Shown piece after piece: positions 48,701-50,668 of a DNA stretch of 64,000 bases; within the stretch, counting starts at the first letter, position 1; each line of letters opens with the position of its first letter. The notes beneath the pieces were generated by a model. It saw only the letters and a program-made list of their open reading frames with translations. It did no database searches and was not told the origin of the DNA. Origin of the DNA: Tridacna crocea (taxonomy: Eukaryota; Mollusca; Bivalvia; Cardiida; Cardiidae). The position numbers were made by a program, and so were the translations under genes. Location: contig OX031066.1 of NCBI GenBank assembly GCA_943736015.1, forward strand, positions 12,094,245-12,158,244, in the 5' to 3' direction.

Positions 48701-50354
48701 TAAAATGTAAAATGCAAAAAAATTACTAACTGGGTAGCAAGTATTGTTCATTTATTGAATGTATAGTACTTAAAGCTGTTTTCAACATTATTTCATTTGC
48801 ACTGTGGCAGCCTGAGTGCACCTATCCATAATTTCCTTGAGTCTCTTTTTACCAGTGCTTGGCACAATTTTCTTTCCAAGCCAATGGCTGCTTTCCCACA
48901 TGACCATTGTTAAAACAATAATCAACAGTGTAAGAGGAATTAATCCTTTGGCAGTGATATTCATCAGTCCTTGGACAGAAATTGGCAAAGCCTGGAATTC
49001 AACCAATGACCCCCTTGTTCCTAAGTCCTGCACACAAGCAACTGACCTAAAGAAGTTTGGCTGTTTGGTAAAGAGTTGAAACATAATAAATGATAAATAA
49101 GACAGAAAACCAAAAAATGCTCTACCAGTTTATATAAACATTTGTTAAAAAATTCCTTATCCTGTTTGTTACTGAATATTCAAATTGATGTAACCCTTTA
49201 CCAAACAAATTTTACTTTTTTGCTTTCAAACTGAAAGAATTTGCAGATAAACAATTAACCTTTTACCAAACAATCCCTGGTTTTTATGACCCTGACAAAG
49301 ACTCCTTTTGAAACCATTGTGGGAAAAGGAAAAAATGCTGGTAACCAGCATTTTCTCCTTTTCCCACAATGTTTTATAAAATTTATACCCTTCTGGAAAC
49401 AAATTCCAATATTTGAGTTACTTTTATTTTGTCGTCTGCAAGTGATTTCAATTTGGACTAGTCTAAAATTTTGTCGTTTGGTAAGGGGTTAAATGTGACT
49501 CAGTTCATGAGATTTGTCCGGGAAAGGGTAGAAAACATTGTGGGAAAAGGAGAAAATGCTGGTGCCATTTCCTCCATTTCCCTCAGTCTTTTCAAAAGAC
49601 TTATCCATTCTATCATTCTATCTTAAATGTTAGAATTCTTTTAAACAGAAAAGAAAACATTGTAAGCTGGCTACCCAAATTTTCTCCTTTTCCCATAATG
49701 TTTTCAAAAGCCCTCTTCATCCGGGTCATTAGCCCATTACCAAACGATCCTTACTTTTGATGACTCTGCAAAAGAAGCCTTCAGAAAACATTGTTGGAAA
49801 AGGAGAAATTGCAGTTAATCGGCATTTTCTCCTTTTCAAACAATGTTTTTTACTCTTCACAAAACAAATTTCGAATTTTACGTCACTGTTATTTTGTCTT
49901 CTGCAAATGCTTTCGATTTGGACAAACCTAAAATAATGTCGCCCTGGTTTTTACAACCCTGAGATAGAAGCCTTTTGAAAACATTTTGGGAAAAGGAGAA
50001 AATGCTGGTAGCCAGCATTTTCTCCTTTTTCACACAATTTTTCTACCCTTCCCAAAACAAATTTCAATTTTTGAGTTACTTTTGTCATCTGCAAGTGCTT
50101 TCAATTTGGACAAGTCTAAAATTTTGTTGTTTGAGAAAGGGTTAAAACTCTGGATTATCCCAAAAAGGGTAAAGTCAGGATTGTCTAGAAAATATCACTG
50201 GTGAATTGTACTTTTTCATACCTGTAGGTCCTAATATTGCTAATAAGTCTCCACTTTTTGCCTCTGTCCTGACATTTTGTAAAATTTCCTTCTCCTTGAT
50301 GACAACATTGACATTGTTCACCAGCAATGTAGAGTCAGCTGATCTTGTTCTCAT
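1769..50354 (-). CDS. Half-size ABC transporter, subfamily G (white/ABCG2-like), whole gene span
   Basis: Fourteen coding exons, read on the minus strand, join in phase to 633 codons plus TAA, the usual length of an ABCG half-transporter. Order is nucleotide-binding domain then membrane domain, typical of ABCG. Visible motifs: Walker A GPTGCGKT (residues 42-49), Q-loop region FVQQQD (83-88), signature LSGGE (146-150), Walker B ILLMDE (166-171), D-loop SGLD (174-177), H-loop His204. A polar, acidic linker spans about 277-333. Likely membrane segments: 375-393, 407-425, 455-477, 483-508, 514-533, 606-625. The last external loop has Cys569, Cys580, Cys605 and sequons at Asn570 and Asn583, as in ABCG2-type loops. 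Such proteins dimerise and export lipids or small molecules; the substrate cannot be read from sequence. Orthology to a named human ABCG is not established, so no symbol is given. Confidence 0.93.
2031..2259 (+). mobile_element. A-type TTAA palindromic MITE
   Basis: Full length with both TTAA, in the last intron 64 bases from the acceptor of exon 14. Confidence 0.85.
2526..2750 (-). mobile_element. A-type TTAA MITE
   Basis: Left TTAA decayed; right TTAA shared with the next element. Confidence 0.7.
2747..2974 (-). mobile_element. B-type TTAA palindromic MITE
   Basis: Core GAAATTGCTCGTTACGAGCA; TTAA both ends. Confidence 0.8.
3138..3255 (-). CDS. ABCG coding exon 13 (residues 529-567)
   Basis: Encodes [19 protein letters not shown] and [20 protein letters not shown], matching the 'I..WL.W..Y.S...YGF.A' block between membrane segments 5 and 6. 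Two bases (TC) join G of exon 14 to make Ser568. Confidence 0.95.
3429..3657 (-). mobile_element. A-type TTAA palindromic MITE
   Basis: Full length, TTAA both ends. It directly precedes the CT microsatellite. Confidence 0.85.
3680..3751. repeat. (CT)n microsatellite
   Basis: About 70 bases of CT/TC dinucleotides with a few interruptions. Its translation gives spurious Ser/Leu- or Arg/Glu-rich ORFs. Confidence 0.95.
4165..4390 (-). mobile_element. A-type TTAA palindromic MITE
   Basis: TTAA both ends, well preserved hairpin. Confidence 0.85.
4632..4858 (+). mobile_element. A-type TTAA MITE
   Basis: Left TTAA decayed; right TTAA intact next to the SINE at 4859. Confidence 0.75.
4859..5066 (-). 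repeat. tRNA-derived SINE, copy S1
   Basis: Minus-strand copy of the SINE at 14498. The tRNA-like head with a B-box-like GTTCGATTCC lies near 5005 and the tail near 4860. Confidence 0.65.
5197..5375 (+). mobile_element. Truncated A-type MITE
   Basis: Left TTAA, left flank and hairpin are present. The right half is replaced soon after the hairpin by a short segment resembling the opposite end. Confidence 0.6.
5388..5478 (-). CDS. ABCG coding exon 12 (residues 499-528, segments 4-5)
   Basis: Encodes [20 protein letters not shown] and [10 protein letters not shown]. The acceptor's pyrimidine tract touches a 550-bp repeat (E1) that begins 24 bases upstream of the splice site. Confidence 0.93.
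5505..6056 (-). mobile_element. E-family MITE copy E1 (about 550 bp)
   Basis: Ends TTTAAAGGTGG and GGGCCACCTTTAAA form terminal inverted repeats. Homologous to the copies at 52971 and 53563. It sits 24 bases from the exon 12 acceptor. No intact ORF is shared by the three copies. Confidence 0.7.
6057..6440. other. Intronic stretch without recognised element
   Basis: AT-rich sequence between the E1 repeat and a B-type MITE. A segment near 6220-6380 resembles one near 4395-4560 ('AACAGCTTG...TTTTGCA'), suggesting an old local duplication. No exon or motif seen. Confidence 0.5.
6441..6668 (-). mobile_element. B-type TTAA palindromic MITE
   Basis: Core with GCTCGTTATGAGC; TTAA at both ends. Confidence 0.8.
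6680..6767 (-). mobile_element. Half A-type MITE
   Basis: Only the hairpin's right arm and terminal flank remain, ending at TTAA 37 bases before the exon 11 donor. Confidence 0.6.
6805..7019 (-). CDS. ABCG coding exon 11 (residues 427-498, elbow helix and segments 3-4)
   Basis: Begins [19 protein letters not shown], the 'ER..G.YR.S.YY.AK' block characteristic of ABCG membrane domains, then [20 protein letters not shown] (segment 3) and [16 protein letters not shown] (start of segment 4). The acceptor is CTGTAG at 7025-7020. Confidence 0.96.
7086..7309 (+). mobile_element. Degenerate A-type MITE
   Basis: Recognisable flanks and core (TGCTGGTAACCAGCA); both ends decayed. Confidence 0.6.
7599..7807 (+). 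mobile_element. A-type TTAA MITE with a damaged right arm
   Basis: TTAA both ends. About 20 bases of the right side of the hairpin are missing. Confidence 0.75.
7908..7965 (-). CDS. ABCG coding exon 10 (residues 408-426, second membrane segment)
   Basis: 58-base exon: [19 protein letters not shown]. Follows directly on 'VQGL' of exon 9, matching the family pattern of a segment starting LLFF. One base (T) carries over to exon 11. Confidence 0.92.
8214..8442 (+). mobile_element. A-type TTAA palindromic MITE, reference copy
   Basis: Best exemplar. TTAA target copies bound ends CCAATACCAC / GTAACGAG. The centre (8269-8335) is a perfect 67-base palindrome: two 33-base arms beginning GAAAACATTGTGGGAAAAGG around a single central A. 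The flanks between ends and hairpin are not complementary, so the element has a fixed orientation. The right flank carries TTTTGTTGTCTGCAAAGGC, a motif shared by all A copies. It has no coding capacity. TTAA plus CCC-type ends are typical of piggyBac-mobilised MITEs; the mobiliser is inferred. Confidence 0.88.
8443..9250. other. Mostly unique intronic sequence
   Basis: No exon, element end or strong motif seen apart from a fragment of an A-type MITE flank at 8676-8730. Confidence 0.5.
9340..9490 (-). mobile_element. Partial A-type MITE
   Basis: Hairpin and right flank present; left flank missing. Confidence 0.6.
9611..9840 (-). mobile_element. A-type TTAA MITE
   Basis: Core extended to TGCTGGTGGTCACCAGCA. 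Both arms carry the same non-consensus change (TAGG opposite CCTA). Its right TTAA is the start of the next element. Confidence 0.75.
9837..10330 (+). mobile_element. 5' end of a DNA transposon with a decayed ORF
   Basis: Begins TTAAAGGGCAAATC, the same end as the element whose 5' end is at 13248 on the other strand. The two also share a block GCTTACYTCCC and a palindromic TGACGTCA (10026-10033), together a likely promoter. Next comes an ATG at 10052 followed by acidic and Arg/Pro residues (RPVRPYMY) broken by stops and frameshifts. No right end was found. Confidence 0.5.
10026..10033. promoter_or_regulatory. CRE-like TGACGTCA in transposon promoter
   Basis: Exact 8-base CRE palindrome just before the ATG of the decayed ORF. 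The same octamer lies at 13029-13036 in the related element. Confidence 0.45.
10387..10401. repeat. (AAT)n microsatellite
   Basis: Short run of AAT/ATA triplets. Confidence 0.8.
10806..11053 (-). mobile_element. A-type TTAA MITE with scrambled core
   Basis: TTAA at both ends. The hairpin centre is replaced by several short repeats of GGTTACTTTCT-like sequence. Confidence 0.65.
11173..11390 (-). mobile_element. Degenerate A-type MITE
   Basis: Core TGCTGGTCAGCA flanked by recognisable arms; ends decayed. Confidence 0.5.
11703..11935 (+). mobile_element. A-type MITE interrupted by a transposon end fragment
   Basis: Left flank 11703-11790 and right flank 11856-11935 of one MITE are separated by about 65 bases. 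That insert is the reverse complement of 13187-13248, the end of the THAP-type transposon. Confidence 0.55.
12228..12453 (+). mobile_element. A-type TTAA MITE
   Basis: TTAA both ends; moderately diverged hairpin. Confidence 0.75.
12480..12929 (-). pseudogene. THAP-domain transposase/protein remnant
   Basis: On the minus strand the ORF starts [12 protein letters not shown] at 12929. It continues through a basic [16 protein letters not shown] segment and [10 protein letters not shown], the C-x2-H-F signature of the THAP zinc finger. After an in-frame TAG (12701-12699) the same frame continues [11 protein letters not shown], the AVPTF box that ends THAP domains (12651-12668). The second zinc cysteine (normally AYGC) is Phe. 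The stop and the lost ligand point to a dead copy. THAP domains occur in P-element-type transposases and in domesticated regulators. The transposon end at 13248 favours the former. Confidence 0.7.
13029..13248 (-). mobile_element. 5' end and promoter block of the THAP transposon
   Basis: Reading down the minus strand from 13248: TTAAAGGGCAAATCCTAAG, an AT-rich stretch, GCTTACTTCCCC and TGACGTCA. The same three landmarks are in the same order at 9837-10033. The THAP ORF starts about 100 bases further on. Confidence 0.55.
13300..13528 (+). mobile_element. A-type TTAA MITE beside exon 9
   Basis: Full length; its right TTAA is 24 bases from the exon 9 donor. Confidence 0.8.
13554..13774 (-). CDS. 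ABCG coding exon 9 (residues 334-407, first membrane segment)
   Basis: Encodes [20 protein letters not shown], the cytoplasmic approach helix (compare 'Q...L..R' of ABCG proteins), then [18 protein letters not shown] as membrane segment 1 and VRDVQGL leading into segment 2. A complete A-type MITE (13300-13528) ends 24 bases from the donor. Confidence 0.95.
13824..14052 (+). mobile_element. C-type palindromic MITE flanked by ATAA
   Basis: Ends CCCTTTACTC / GAGTAAAGGG and core GCTCGTCACGAGC, arms reading ...CAAAAGGT / ACCTTTTG.... Both flanks are ATAA instead of TTAA, as expected of a real target duplication at a variant site. Confidence 0.8.
14144..14372 (+). mobile_element. A-type TTAA palindromic MITE
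   Basis: Full length, TTAA at both ends. Confidence 0.85.
14498..14707 (+). repeat. tRNA-derived SINE, copy S2 (reference)
   Basis: The tRNA-like head has GTGAGGTAGAGCGTCGGCC (D-arm/A-box region), an anticodon-arm-like segment and B box GTTCGATAC at 14552-14560. A conserved body follows (TTCATTGGCCCACACATTCG), with a tail ending near AATCAATGTAAAATAAATAT. Four diverged copies in the window share all parts. It belongs to the tRNA-SINE class; the exact family is not assigned. Confidence 0.75.
14803..15000. mobile_element. Fold-back MITE, G family, copy G1
   Basis: Terminal repeats CATATTCACCAATCATTC / GATTGGTGAATACAGG and an inner palindrome CTTCTGATTGGCTAAACC / GGTTTAGCCAATCAGAAG. It ends 12 bases from the exon 8 donor. 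Confidence 0.75.
15014..15183 (-). CDS. ABCG coding exon 8 (residues 277-333, NBD-TMD linker)
   Basis: A polar linker rich in Asn, Asp and Thr (for example [20 protein letters not shown]) between the nucleotide-binding and membrane domains, poorly conserved in the family. A TTCACCAA-type fold-back element ends 12 bases inside the downstream intron. Confidence 0.87.
15201..15707. other. Intronic stretch without recognised element
   Basis: AT-rich, no recognised repeat end, exon or motif. Confidence 0.5.
15708..15895 (-). mobile_element. A-type MITE truncated after the hairpin
   Basis: Left flank and a full hairpin are present; the right flank is reduced to a few bases before TTAA. Confidence 0.65.
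15896..16139 (-). mobile_element. Degenerate A-type MITE
   Basis: Left TTAA present. Core TGCTTGTCACTAGCA and arms are diverged. Confidence 0.6.
16163..16378 (+). mobile_element. A-type MITE lacking its left end
   Basis: Right flank of the GCACCATTTGAGCCAC variant is complete; left end decayed. Confidence 0.6.
16479..16542 (-). CDS. ABCG coding exon 7 (residues 256-276)
   Basis: A short 64-base exon encoding [13 protein letters not shown] and a charged helix ending in EAEKK. The final AG joins A of exon 8 to give Arg277. Its small size and matching phases on both sides support it although it holds no sharp motif. Confidence 0.88.
16624..16845 (+). mobile_element. A-type TTAA MITE
   Basis: Left TTAA intact, right one mutated (TTCA). 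Confidence 0.75.
16937..17163 (-). mobile_element. A-type TTAA MITE
   Basis: Right TTAA intact; GTGTGGCTCAAATGG flank variant. Confidence 0.7.
17189..17417 (+). mobile_element. C-type TTAA palindromic MITE
   Basis: Full length; arms GTGGCAAAAGGTGAAATTGC and its complement. Confidence 0.82.
17676..17880 (-). mobile_element. C-type MITE with a hairpin arm deletion
   Basis: Both TTAA are intact. Most of the right arm of the hairpin is missing, so it cannot fold fully. Confidence 0.7.
17917..18010 (-). CDS. ABCG coding exon 6 (residues 225-255)
   Basis: Encodes [28 protein letters not shown], the conserved 'YFG...NPADF' segment that follows the H-loop in ABCG proteins. Ends with one base (T) that joins TG of exon 7 to make Leu256. 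Confidence 0.95.
18076..18283 (+). mobile_element. Degenerate A-type MITE
   Basis: TTAA both ends, eroded hairpin. Confidence 0.6.
18303..18532 (+). mobile_element. A-type MITE
   Basis: Left TTAA intact, right end decayed. Confidence 0.6.
18904..19110 (-). repeat. tRNA-derived SINE, copy S3
   Basis: Minus-strand copy of the S2 family with the same tail and body order, diverged head. Confidence 0.65.
19214..19441 (+). mobile_element. A-type MITE
   Basis: Right TTAA intact; left flank starts with TCAA. Confidence 0.65.
19647..19808 (-). CDS. ABCG coding exon 5 (residues 171-224, D-loop and H-loop)
   Basis: 54 whole codons starting with the catalytic Glu of Walker [15 protein letters not shown], then [17 protein letters not shown] with switch His204, and ILLMVEGQ. 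This is the most diagnostic exon for the ABCG/white subfamily. The acceptor is CAG just before GAG, the donor GTTAG. Confidence 0.97.
20195..20330 (-). mobile_element. Partial A-type MITE
   Basis: Hairpin core and fragments of flanks only. Confidence 0.5.
20554..20768 (+). mobile_element. A-type MITE abutting the exon 4 splice donor
   Basis: Left TTAA intact. The right end GGTAAAGAGTAAA runs to six bases before exon 4, so intron bases from about +5 onward come from the MITE. Confidence 0.75.
20774..20874 (-). CDS. ABCG coding exon 4 (residues 137-170, signature and Walker B)
   Basis: Encodes [19 protein letters not shown] and [13 protein letters not shown]: the LSGGE signature and the hydrophobic strand with the Walker B aspartate. 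Donor is GTAAG. The downstream intron enters the end of an A-type MITE about six bases after the exon. Confidence 0.96.
21093..21281 (+). mobile_element. Degenerate A-type MITE
   Basis: Flanks and right hairpin arm are recognisable. A second, truncated left half lies just before it at 20958-21045. Confidence 0.55.
21343..22139. mobile_element. Nonautonomous pogo/mariner-like element (797 bp)
   Basis: Ends CAGTCGAGCCGC and GCGGCTTGACTG-like (ACGGCTTGACTG) are inverted repeats flanked by TA on both sides. Interior motifs TTCCGGA repeat near both ends. TA duplication with CAGT-starting ends is typical of Tc1/mariner-pogo elements. No transposase ORF is present. Confidence 0.65.
22450..22665 (+). 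repeat. tRNA-derived SINE, copy S4
   Basis: Same organisation as S2 with head GTGAGGTAGAGTGTCAG and a mutated B box GTTTGATAC. Confidence 0.65.
22740..23745 (+). mobile_element. K-family Helitron/Helentron-like element, copy K1
   Basis: Begins AACAAGAGGGCC with a short hairpin (GGGCCACGATGGCCC) and ATCACTCCACTGGC. Ends with hairpin CTGGCCTTAGGCCAG, then TGGAGCTGA. The near-end GCTCCACTGGC / GCCAGTGGAGC are inverted. A 3' hairpin followed by CTRR is a Helitron-type end. An A-type MITE (22855-23083) is nested inside. It ends 12 bases from the exon 3 donor. Confidence 0.65.
22855..23083 (+). mobile_element. A-type TTAA MITE nested in K1
   Basis: Full length with both TTAA. The matching site in other K copies (near 28023 and 40764) is empty. 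Confidence 0.85.
23758..23863 (-). CDS. ABCG coding exon 3 (residues 102-136, helical subdomain)
   Basis: Encodes [20 protein letters not shown] and a following helix ending KKCADT, the stretch between the Q-loop and the signature motif in ABCG proteins. It ends with one base (A) that joins TT of exon 4 to make Ile137. A K-family element ends only 12 bases into the downstream intron. Confidence 0.93.
23951..24179 (-). mobile_element. C-type TTAA palindromic MITE
   Basis: Full length; its inner end lies 87 bases from the exon 3 acceptor. Confidence 0.82.
24713..24941 (-). mobile_element. A-type TTAA palindromic MITE
   Basis: Full length; shares its right TTAA with the next copy. Confidence 0.85.
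24938..25134 (+). mobile_element. A-type MITE lacking its left end
   Basis: Joined directly at the previous copy's TTAA; ends 38 bases from the exon 2 donor. Confidence 0.65.
25173..25342 (-). CDS. ABCG coding exon 2 (residues 45-101, Walker A to Q-loop)
   Basis: The acceptor ends at 25343 and the first two bases complete Gly45. The exon encodes the rest of Walker A (CGKTT), LLNVISGRL, the Q-loop region AFVQQQD and LTLWETLY. It is in phase with exons 1 and 3; donor GTGAG. A degenerate A-type MITE ends 38 bases into the downstream intron. Confidence 0.95.
25453..25674 (+). mobile_element. C-type TTAA MITE
   Basis: Both TTAA; centre shortened to GAAATTGCGAGCAATTTC. Preceded by a right half of an A copy (25390-25456). 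Confidence 0.78.
25882..26164 (+). mobile_element. Degenerate A-type MITE with duplicated right flank
   Basis: The CTGCAAATGC-type flank occurs twice (near 26040 and 26110). Confidence 0.5.
26195..26423 (-). mobile_element. A-type TTAA palindromic MITE
   Basis: Full length; shares TTAA 26420-26423 with the next copy in the same orientation. Confidence 0.82.
26420..26648 (-). mobile_element. A-type TTAA palindromic MITE with paired arm change
   Basis: Full length. Both arms carry the same substitution (ACTGTAGG opposite CCTACAGT), so the hairpin stays perfect there. Confidence 0.85.
27026..27364 (-). mobile_element. Two degenerate A-type MITE fragments
   Basis: One copy with a broken core (27026-27230) is followed by one in + orientation that lost its whole hairpin (27228-27364). 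Confidence 0.5.
27431..27649 (-). mobile_element. A-type TTAA palindromic MITE
   Basis: Both TTAA; well preserved hairpin. Confidence 0.82.
27858..28910 (+). mobile_element. A-type MITE split by a K-family element
   Basis: Left flank up to GACTTTTGAAA (27858-27909) resumes at ATATTGTGGAAAAAG (28723) after the K2 insertion and ends at TTAA 28907-28910. Confidence 0.7.
27910..28722 (+). mobile_element. K-family Helitron/Helentron-like element, copy K2
   Basis: Same 5' and 3' hairpin ends as K1 (3' end CTTCAGCCAGTGGAACTAA). Shorter, without the tandem core. Inserted in an A-type MITE. Confidence 0.65.
28907..29133 (+). mobile_element. A-type TTAA palindromic MITE
   Basis: Both TTAA; shares its left one with the split copy before it. 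Confidence 0.83.
29134..29771. other. Intronic stretch with a loose inverted repeat
   Basis: TTTCGATCTTACAC near 29381 is repeated inverted (GTGTAAGATCGAAAT near 29537) and again direct near 29646. Around it are CACTCGTGAAAATA-like repeats. Likely an unclassified repeat; no exon seen. Confidence 0.45.
29772..29999 (+). mobile_element. A-type TTAA MITE
   Basis: Both TTAA; followed by a second hairpin fragment (29996-30117) sharing the TTAA. Confidence 0.75.
30147..30545. mobile_element. Fold-back MITE, G family, copy G2, holding a nested MITE
   Basis: Terminal repeats as in G1. An A-type MITE occupies its TTCTTAAGAATGG motif. Confidence 0.75.
30294..30522 (-). mobile_element. A-type TTAA palindromic MITE nested in G2
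   Basis: Flanked CCTTC-TTAA ... TTAA-GAATGG, which shows the duplicated target. Arms carry paired changes (CACAGTGGG opposite CCCACTGTG). Confidence 0.88.
30701..32264 (+). mobile_element. H-family Helitron/Helentron-like element, copy H1
   Basis: Starts AAACAAGAGGGCCAAGATGG with hairpin GGGCCAAGATGGCCC, then GATCGCTCACCTGA. Ends in a GACGACGCACGACGG-type minisatellite, hairpin TTGAGCATGTTGTGCTCA and GGTGAGCTAA. Subterminal GCTCACCTGA / TCAGGTGAGC are inverted. The core is a tandem array with a unit of about 167 bases (CAGAGC landmarks at 31214, 31381, 31549, 31714, 31881). This layout matches pearl/CvA/DINE-type nonautonomous elements. Confidence 0.7.
32263..33856 (+). mobile_element. H-family element, copy H2
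   Basis: Begins in the last bases of H1, head to tail, with the same ends and tandem core. Translation of the core gives meaningless repetitive ORFs. Confidence 0.7.
33870..34014 (-). mobile_element. Partial B/C-type MITE
   Basis: Core GAAATTGCTTGTTACAAGCA, with paired changes from the usual GCTCGTTACGAGC. Right end GAGTGAAGAGTTAA. Confidence 0.65.
34289..35867 (+). mobile_element. H-family element, copy H3
   Basis: Third copy, same ends and core, separated from H2 by about 430 bases; follows TTAA-like GTTAAAC. Confidence 0.7.
36055..36180. mobile_element. Fold-back MITE, G family, truncated copy
   Basis: Holds one CTTCTGATTGGCTAAACC arm and the GAATGATTGG end; the second inner arm is deleted. 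Confidence 0.6.
36253..36432 (+). mobile_element. A-type MITE with deleted left arm
   Basis: Left flank joins straight to GGTAACCAGCATG, so half the hairpin is gone. Confidence 0.6.
36429..36649 (-). mobile_element. A-type MITE
   Basis: Starts at CTAA shared with the preceding copy; right TTAA intact. Confidence 0.75.
36808..37225 (+). repeat. Second tRNA-like SINE family, with a nested fold-back MITE
   Basis: The tRNA-like part has AGTGGTAAAGTGAAGGACTT and B box GTTCAAACC (37106-37114). The body contains GTGTCCTTGGGCAAGACACT, a motif of the kind seen in V-domain SINEs, and the tail ends AAACCCGGGACTTTTTGG. The G4 element (36896-37093) interrupts it. Confidence 0.6.
36896..37093. mobile_element. 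Fold-back MITE, G family, copy G4
   Basis: Terminal repeats GTATTCACCAACCATTC / GAATGGTTGGTGAATAC and inner palindrome. The flanks read CCTGG on both sides. Confidence 0.75.
37230..37704 (-). mobile_element. A-type MITE interrupted by the inverted SINE copy
   Basis: TTAA at both outer ends. The hairpin is split, and part of the core (CTGGTAATCAGCATTTTCCC) is present on both sides of the insert. Confidence 0.65.
37389..37609 (-). repeat. Second SINE family, inverted copy without G4
   Basis: Inverted partner of 36808-37225. It has the intact junction GACCTGGAGGTCCC that G4 interrupts in the other copy. Confidence 0.65.
37705..38264. other. Intron stretch with a dispersed low-copy motif
   Basis: Contains GCAGGCTGACAAGGGTC and CAAAACCTTTTTGC near 37985, a motif repeated loosely near 24450, 54350, 62290 and 62990. 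Also an AAGCCCNCTNGGTGAAAAGC array near 38170-38250. Confidence 0.5.
38265..38498 (-). mobile_element. A-type TTAA MITE with duplicated hairpin core
   Basis: Both TTAA. The sequence ATGCTGGTTACCAGCATTTTC occurs twice in a row at 38397-38437. Confidence 0.8.
38499..39300. other. Low-repeat stretch, no gene recognised
   Basis: Holds a 104-codon minus-strand ORF (39065-38751) with no recognised domain. CACCGAGTGAGCTTTTACC near 39027 is loosely inverted relative to the AAGCCC-rich array near 38170, so this may be the inside of a transposon of about 900 bases. Confidence 0.4.
39340..39553 (+). mobile_element. A-type MITE
   Basis: Left TTAA; right end GAGTTTAC. A deleted reverse copy (39550-39724) follows, ending in TTAA. 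Confidence 0.65.
39892..40121 (+). mobile_element. A-type TTAA palindromic MITE
   Basis: Right TTAA intact, left flank CAACCCTTTACG. Confidence 0.75.
40650..42324 (+). mobile_element. K-family element K4 with tandem core, nested in K3
   Basis: Same hairpin ends as K1. Core repeats start at GCCCATGTAAAA near 41413, 41579, 41744 and 41910 (unit about 166 bases). An (ACGG)n(ACGC)n run lies near the 3' end, then hairpin CTGGCCTTCGGCCAG. Confidence 0.68.
42228..42276. repeat. (ACGG)n(ACGC)n microsatellite
   Basis: Tetranucleotide array in the 3' part of K4. Imperfect relatives are present at the 3' ends of the K, H and L elements. Confidence 0.85.
42750..42973 (+). mobile_element. A-type TTAA palindromic MITE
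   Basis: Both TTAA present. Confidence 0.82.
42997..43439 (-). mobile_element. Two A-type MITEs in tandem
   Basis: The first (42997-43208) has a damaged hairpin; the second (43206-43439) has a full flank and TTAA at its right end. Confidence 0.6.
43605..43836 (-). mobile_element. A-type TTAA MITE
   Basis: Both TTAA; preceded by a partial + copy (43445-43595). Confidence 0.75.
43864..44095 (+). mobile_element. A-type TTAA palindromic MITE
   Basis: Both TTAA; short T-run expansion in the right arm. Confidence 0.8.
44384..44978. repeat. 32-bp tandem satellite, about 18-19 units
   Basis: The unit opens AACGAGGCAAGAGTYCAATA and closes CAGATTTTTCAA. Variants alternate (GAGGC/GAGCC, GTTCAA/GTCCAA, GATTTTTC/GATATTTC), hinting at higher-order units. 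As 32 is not a multiple of 3, the ORF across it cycles through frames every 96 bases. Confidence 0.92.
45145..45314. repeat. Fold-back inverted repeat, arms about 75-80 bases
   Basis: Arms run from GAGGTCATTTAACC to GCAGAACCAGTCTATATTTT and back (TCCAAAATATAGACTGGTTC), spaced by about 15 bases. Confidence 0.85.
45405..46200 (+). mobile_element. M-type Helitron-like element M1
   Basis: Starts AAACAAGAGCTTCGCAAAGC and ends after ACAGACGGACGACCGG with GATCCTTCGGTTG. It shares the AACAAGAG start and GACGG-rich 3' end with the H and K families. It holds a nested A-type MITE. Confidence 0.5.
45488..45716 (-). mobile_element. A-type TTAA MITE nested in M1
   Basis: Full length, both TTAA. Confidence 0.85.
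46598..46688. repeat. Fold-back hairpin, arms about 42 bases
   Basis: GCATATCGTCGGTGTGCAT ... CTACAGCTTG, three-base loop, then the complement with few mismatches. Confidence 0.85.
46689..47291. other. Intronic stretch with a decayed A-type MITE
   Basis: MITE traces at about 46876-47088 (GAAAACATCCTGGGAAAAG; CATATGGTAAAGAATG). Otherwise unremarkable. Confidence 0.45.
47292..48303 (+). mobile_element. L-type Helitron/Helentron-like element L1
   Basis: Starts AACAAGAGGGCAATGATGG and a TTGCTTACCTGA subterminal repeat. The core is a tandem array of about 145 bases (landmark GACCTAG/GTAACCTAG near 47537, 47685, 47828, 47972). It ends GACGACGCATGACGG, hairpin TGAGCACTTCATGCTCA, GGTGAGCTAA. Confidence 0.65.
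48304..49254. other. Intronic stretch with MITE fragments and one possible ORF
   Basis: Degenerate A-type MITE pieces at 48385-48700. The 98-codon minus-strand ORF 49084-48788 has a hydrophobic segment ([17 protein letters not shown]) and a basic tail, but no known domain and no clear splice partner. Confidence 0.4.
49255..49492 (+). mobile_element. A-type TTAA palindromic MITE
   Basis: Both TTAA; a small insertion after the hairpin. Confidence 0.8.
49729..50145 (+). mobile_element. Chimera of two A-type MITEs
   Basis: A copy that lost its right end (from 49939) is fused to one that lost its left end. The outer right TTAA is 50142-50145, 76 bases from exon 1. Confidence 0.65.
50222..50354 (-). 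CDS. ABCG coding exon 1 (start codon, residues 1-44)
   Basis: ATG at 50354-50352 lies in AAGATGA context with a purine at -3. An in-frame TGA three codons upstream in the same exon fixes the start. The exon codes the first strands of the nucleotide-binding domain and ends inside Walker A (LAILGPT plus one base of Gly45). Donor GT is at 50221-50220. It is about 25 kb from the next exon. Confidence 0.88.
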
Positions 50355-50382
50355 CTTCTGTCAGACTCTCCTAGGATCTATT
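50355..50382 (-). other. 5' untranslated part of the start exon
   Basis: Between a pyrimidine-rich acceptor (TTTTTCAG ending at 50383) and the ATG lie 28 bases containing an in-frame stop. The acceptor implies at least one further noncoding exon upstream (higher coordinates), which I could not locate. Confidence 0.6.
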
Positions 50383-50438
50383 CTGAAAAACAAACAGTTA
50401 AAACTTCACAAAAAAATACACCCACGACAATGCACTAT

Positions 50439-50660
50439 TTAACTCTTTACCAAACGACAAAATTTAGACTGGTCCAAATTGAAAGCACTTCCAGACAACA
50501 AAATAAACAGAACTCAAAAATCGAAATTTGTTTCCAGCATGATAGAAAACATTTTGGGCAAAGGAGAAAATGAAACATAATGTTAAGATTGCTCTTTCAA
50601 ATGGTAGCAAACATTTCAGACATAGAAGAAAATACAGATTAACAACATTTCATCCTTTTT
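50439..50660 (-). mobile_element. Truncated A-type MITEs
   Basis: Left TTAA and flank, then a second broken hairpin that continues after the 50669-51127 insertion. Confidence 0.55.
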
Positions 50661-50668
50661 TCATAATG

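Noticed and set aside
1769..50354. Naming the transporter ABCG2 or white
   Set aside because: Domain order and loop cysteines resemble ABCG2, and the nucleotide-binding domain also resembles other ABCG branches. Orthology needs a phylogeny that I cannot run.
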